Origin: Devosia lucknowensis
GTDB lineage: Bacteria; Pseudomonadota; Alphaproteobacteria; Rhizobiales; Devosiaceae
Direction of reading: 5' to 3'
Length of the DNA stretch: 64,000 nt
Assembly (NCBI RefSeq): GCF_900177655.1
Contig: NZ_FXWK01000001.1
Span: forward strand, 2,472,686 to 2,536,685
Below, piece after piece: positions 63,309 to 64,000 of the stretch (position 1 is its first letter; each line of letters begins with the position of its first letter). Made by a program: the position numbers and the translations under genes. The notes beneath the pieces are model-generated. The model ran no database searches, was not told where the DNA came from, and worked only from the letters and a program-made list of their open reading frames with translations.

Positions 63309-63815
63309 TCAGTCCAGCAATCCGGGCGCAAGGCTACGGAGGAAAGCTTTCCCTTCCGCGAGCACATCGCGCGCAGCGATGGTCACATCAGGCGCCATGC
63401 CGTCGGCCTCGGCACCGATTCTGGCGAGGATGTCCCGGCGCTGCGCATGGTTTTCGTCCGGTAGGTCGAGTGTGCCGGCGGTCACAAGCGCCTGCCGCAT
63501 CTCCTGGAGCAGCAGCAGTTGCGAGAAGCGCGCATAAAGACGCCGCGACACGGCGCTGTCCTGCCGCCAGTTGAGGCTGGCGAAGGCGGCGCTCGCCCGC
63601 TGACCGGCCCCCATGCAGTCGAACGCTTCGCATCCCGAATAACCCAGGTCTTCCCGGCGGGCATGGATGCGGCAGCGGAAGTCGCGCTCGAGAAACTGGC
63701 AGGGTTCGCCGCCGAGCTTGTCGTGTCCGAACTGGTCTGAGCGATCGAATGACAAGGCCGTGCAGCAGAGGCCAAAGCATTTCTCGCAATCTGCGCTGAA
63801 GGTGATGCTGTCCAC
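63309..63815 (-). CDS. cysteine-rich hypothetical protein
   Basis: A ~168-residue protein with three cysteine clusters near its start: SADCEKCFGLCCTALSF, then EPCQFLERDFRCRIHARRED and YSGCEAFDCMGAG. The pattern resembles uncharacterised Cys-rich N-terminal regions of some actinobacterial and rhizobial proteins and is likely metal-binding. The rest is a helical domain with no known fold. A GTG at 63815 has CAGCAGG upstream, but a GTG at 63821 is also possible. It is 32 bp after the rRNA terminator. Confidence 0.7.
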   Translation of the reverse strand: MDSITFSADCEKCFGLCCTALSFDRSDQFGHDKLGGEPCQFLERDFRCRIHARREDLGYSGCEAFDCMGAGQRASAAFASLNWRQDSAVSRRLYARFSQLLLLQEMRQALVTAGTLDLPDENHAQRRDILARIGAEADGMAPDVTIAARDVLAEGKAFLRSLAPGLLD

Positions 63816-63847
63816 GGCCACCTGCTGGGAGGTTAGCGTACAAACAT

Positions 63848-63876
63848 CAACGCCCCGTCTTTTGGACGGGGCGTTG
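63848..63876 (-). terminator. rRNA operon terminator
   Basis: CAACGCCCCGTC, TTTTG, GACGGGGCGTTG, a 12-bp perfect stem just downstream of the 5S gene on the minus strand. The T-run after the stem on that strand is weak. Confidence 0.8.
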
Positions 63877-63912
63877 GTGATTTTGGGTATTGTGGAGAGG
63901 AAGTGTGTTTTT

Positions 63913-64000
63913 GGCAGACCTTGCAGTGACCTACTCTCCCAAGTCTTGAGACTTAGTACCATTGGCGCGGAGGGATTTGACGGTCGAGTTCGGGATGGGA
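63913..64000 (-). rRNA. rrf: 5S ribosomal RNA, 3' part (5' end outside window)
   Basis: The reverse strand reads TCCCATCCCGAACTCGACCG, then CCTCCGCGCCAATGGTACTA and GGGAGAGTAGGTCACTGCAA, the usual 3' two-thirds of 5S rRNA. The rest of the rRNA operon lies to the right of the window. Confidence 0.95.

Overview
This 64 kb window is chromosomal DNA of a GC-rich alphaproteobacterium of the Hyphomicrobiales (rhizobia-like). The evidence is a succinoglycan-type exo cluster in recognisable order, a DUF982 protein, a VanAB pair, a TakP-like TRAP system, an initiator tRNA with the A-U/G-C/G-C anticodon stem seen in rhizobia, and palindromic intergenic repeats typical of this order. A Devosia-like genus is my best guess, but the window alone does not prove it. 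I see no prophage, insertion sequence or CRISPR array.

Layout. (1) 1-3.8 kb: end of gltB, then gltD (glutamate synthase). (2) 3.9-8.6 kb: a DUF982 protein, hpt, and a divergent sugar-acid cluster: a UxaA/GarD-family dehydratase to the left; a GntR/FCD regulator, an FucU mutarotase and a diketo-deoxy-fuconate hydrolase-like enzyme to the right. (3) 8.8-17 kb: nadB, a diheme cytochrome c, a PfkB kinase, rpsU, two small unknown proteins, an ABC-F ATPase, and an ArsR-like regulator with an AHSA1 protein. (4) 17-28 kb: a TRAP transporter, an ECF sigma/anti-sigma pair with a secreted repeat protein, an LldD-like lactate dehydrogenase, modE-modA-modB, eda and nadA. (5) 28-37.6 kb: ridA, small unknown genes, an esterase, sdaA, vanA-gntR-vanB and a divergent MetE-like enzyme. 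(6) 37.7-53.9 kb: an exopolysaccharide cluster (exoF, exoK, exoV, exoT, two GT2 genes, exoQ, exoY, galU/exoN, exoP, exoM, exoA, exoL). (7) 54-64 kb: initiator tRNA, a Tas-like aldo-keto reductase, DUF599, two paralogous esterases, bfd-bfr, a VOC protein, a lytic transglycosylase, an MscS channel, a Cys-rich protein and the 3' end of a leftward rRNA operon (5S).

How the parts connect. The most interesting link is a palindrome, CTAACATGTTAG, found at the start of the GntR gene (between it and the dehydratase) and again 17 kb away upstream of the lactate dehydrogenase. Non-phosphorylating L-fucose breakdown ends in pyruvate plus L-lactate, so one regulator may couple fucose-acid catabolism to lactate oxidation. 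The exo cluster encodes priming, five glycosyltransferases, pyruvylation, flipping, polymerisation, export and cleavage, but no visible succinyl- or acetyltransferase, so it probably makes a simpler pyruvylated polymer than classical succinoglycan. The mod operon has a clear ModE-type operator but no modC.

Two kinds of dispersed palindromic repeats crowd the gaps of the first 26 kb and are absent from the exo region. Three convergent gene pairs share a single CTAG as both stop codons.
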